From Spirosoma lacussanchae (GTDB taxonomy: Bacteria; Bacteroidota; Bacteroidia; Cytophagales; Spirosomataceae), in NCBI RefSeq assembly GCF_005870035.1, contig NZ_SWJG01000004.1, forward strand, positions 130,604-194,603: a stretch of 64,000 bases of DNA, written 5' to 3'. The translations under genes and the position numbers were made by a program. Positions 62,703 through 64,000 of this stretch are shown one piece after another (the first letter of the stretch is position 1; each line of letters starts with the position of its first letter). The notes under the pieces are model-generated. The model did no database searches and was not told the origin of the DNA. It saw only the letters and a program-made list of their open reading frames with translations.

Positions 62703-64000
62703 TTATCGTTGAGGTTTGAATCGAAAGCCCAGATAAACCATGCGCCCCGTTATAGGACCCCACACACGCGCACTGGCATCGAAGTCGCGCCCGAACGGAT
62801 CGGAAGCTGCCACAATGGGCGAAAGCTGACGAAATCCGGTCAGGTTCTCCCCGCCCAGGTAAATCTCCCAGCCCGACCGAAACGCCCGGCTTAGCTGAGC
62901 ATTGAGGTTCACGTAGCTCGGCGCGTACTCGATCGGCACATCGCTGTAGTTAGCATCAAGCCCCTCGCGCAGGTACGGAATCCGCCGACGGCCGTTCCAC
63001 TGCAGGGTTGCGTCAACCTTCCATTTGTCGTACGGAAGCGCGTAGCCAACGTTCAGCAACACCCGATCGCGGGGAATCATCATCTTGGGCAACAGCAGCG
63101 TATCTTCGGATGGTACGGTCATGCTCTGCCTTACGTCGAATAGCCGGTAGGCCAGCTTGACGTCGGTCCGTCGGAACGGCTGGTAGTTCAGCTCGGCCTG
63201 AACACTATTGGCAAACGACTTCCCGTACAGGTTGTGGAAGTGCAGTTCGCGCGGGTGCTCCACGTCGACAACCAGCTGTTCGCGGAAGTCGGTACGGTGG
63301 TAATCCAGCACCAGTGACGCTTTTTTACCGAATAGCTGAAAATCCTGCGACAGACTGACTCCGTAATTCCACGACACTTCGGGCCGTAGCTGCGCATCGT
63401 TGATGATTACCCGCGAACTAACCAGATACCCGAAATTTTCGGCAAACAGATTGGGCACCCGGAAGCCCCGCCCCGCCGAGGCCCGCAGCGTCAGGTCCGG
63501 ACTGAACGAGTACTTGAGATGAGCCCTTGGGGTCCACTGCGCTCCGAACAGGTTGTGGTAATCGAACCGCCCGCCCAGCACCAGCACCAGCCGCTCCGGA
63601 TCGGTATAGGTGTACTCGGCAAACAGGCCAGGCACCGACTCGGTACGGTTCATGGGCGTTGCTCCAAGCTGCTCGCGGTAGTCATCGAGCAGGTAGCTTA
63701 CCCCCGTTTTGTAAGTGTGGTTGGTATTGCCGATGATACTCTGATAAATCAGATTGGCATAAACGGTTCGCTGCTGACCCGTATACGGGCGAAACCCAAA
63801 GTTGGCCGTCTGGTCGTGATGAAGCGCGTTCAGGATCAACCCGAGGCCTTTGTACGGTTTTTCTGGATAAAGCTTAGCCGTTTTTGAGAAAAACTCCAGC
63901 CGTCGGGTCGTATTACCGAACCGGTAGCGGGAAGAGCCCAGGCGCGATAGCTGCCCCCCTTCCCGGTCTTCGTACAGCGCTTTGACCCCGAACTGAGTCA
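62703..64000 (-). CDS. TonB-dependent receptor of the metal locus; 5' end beyond the window
   Basis: At least 432 aa are open to the window end on the minus strand; the apparent start at 63839 is internal because the frame continues upstream with barrel-like sequence (TQFGVKALYEDREGG). The visible part is the C-terminal half of a TonB receptor: barrel strands such as TYKTGVSYLLDDYREQLG, GLFAEYTYTDPERLVLVLGGR and GRRIPYLREGLDANY, ending VYLGFRFKPQR. The plug lies outside. Adjacency to copper genes suggests uptake of a copper complex or another metal chelate, but specificity is not visible. Confidence 0.88.
   Translation of the reverse strand, partial: TQFGVKALYEDREGGQLSRLGSSRYRFGNTTRRLEFFSKTAKLYPEKPYKGLGLILNALHHDQTANFGFRPYTGQQRTVYANLIYQSIIGNTNHTYKTGVSYLLDDYREQLGATPMNRTESVPGLFAEYTYTDPERLVLVLGGRFDYHNLFGAQWTPRAHLKYSFSPDLTLRASAGRGFRVPNLFAENFGYLVSSRVIINDAQLRPEVSWNYGVSLSQDFQLFGKKASLVLDYHRTDFREQLVVDVEHPRELHFHNLYGKSFANSVQAELNYQPFRRTDVKLAYRLFDVRQSMTVPSEDTLLLPKMMIPRDRVLLNVGYALPYDKWKVDATLQWNGRRRIPYLREGLDANYSDVPIEYAPSYVNLNAQLSRAFRSGWEIYLGGENLTGFRQLSPIVAASDPFGRDFDASARVWGPITGRMVYLGFRFKPQR

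Noticed and set aside
1..64000. tRNA, rRNA, CRISPR and insertion-sequence signals
   Set aside because: Nothing with the required conserved sequence or repeat structure was recognised by reading; a covariance-model search would be decisive for RNA genes.

Overview
The window reads as chromosome of a moderately high-GC Bacteroidota, most likely of the Cytophagales (Spirosoma/Fibrella/Rudanella type). The evidence is a SusC/SusD pair with a VCBS/ASPIC lipoprotein, a subtilase with a type IX secretion sorting tail, DUF2723 and DUF2807 proteins, several TonB-dependent receptors, GH29 fucosidases and LutABC. No rRNA, tRNA, CRISPR array, insertion sequence or prophage was recognised. The first ~67 bases are almost pure G/C and look like a contig-end artefact. 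Both ends of the window cut through genes.

Layout. 1-3.6 kb: nitrate assimilation, with a truncated nitrate reductase fused to a NirB-like flavoprotein and a BFD [2Fe-2S] domain, followed by a sulfite-reductase-like protein that has lost its Fe-S/siroheme cysteines and carries a C-terminal rubredoxin. 3.6-6.6 kb: HemJ, a small membrane protein and a two-component system. 6.8-15 kb: VCBS/ASPIC lipoprotein, SusD and SusC, behind a very AT-rich 0.6 kb upstream region. 15.6-20.2 kb: AddB-like nuclease, MiaE-like hydroxylase and an exported MsrA. 20.4-24.1 kb: an unrecognised four-gene envelope cassette (two coiled-coil proteins, a membrane-anchored Ppx/GppA-like protein and a polytopic membrane protein), with inverted repeats in each of its gaps. 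24-36.4 kb: mixed housekeeping and envelope genes, including subtilase, macrodomain, DUF2807, methyltransferase, peroxiredoxin, ROK kinase, TonB receptor, YedK, PPOX and DUF4385. 36.4-41.5 kb: FolD, a lower-GC pair of predicted nucleases (RusA-like and PD-(D/E)XK), and a DUF2723 glycosyltransferase-like protein. 41.7-49.1 kb: Na+/H+ antiporter, DnaJ/GrpE, QueG, TetR regulator and kynureninase. 49.6-59.7 kb: a sugar-acid locus with AraC regulator, LutABC, UxaA-family dehydratase, two alpha-L-fucosidases, an FAH-family hydrolase and an SDR. 59.8-64 kb: a copper/metal locus with an exported HMA protein, a Met/His-rich outer-membrane protein, a Csp-type four-helix copper protein, an HMA-AraC regulator and a truncated TonB receptor.

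How the genes fit together. The 50-59.7 kb locus is best explained as non-phosphorylative L-fucose use. Exported fucosidases would release fucose, a dehydrogenase/dehydratase/hydrolase route would give pyruvate plus L-lactate, and LutABC would oxidise the lactate; this is inference from family membership and neighbourhood. The two best candidates for undescribed biology are the envelope cassette at 20.4-24.1 kb and the low-GC nuclease pair at 37.4-38.4 kb. The siroheme-less rubredoxin fusion beside the nitrate reductase is a third.
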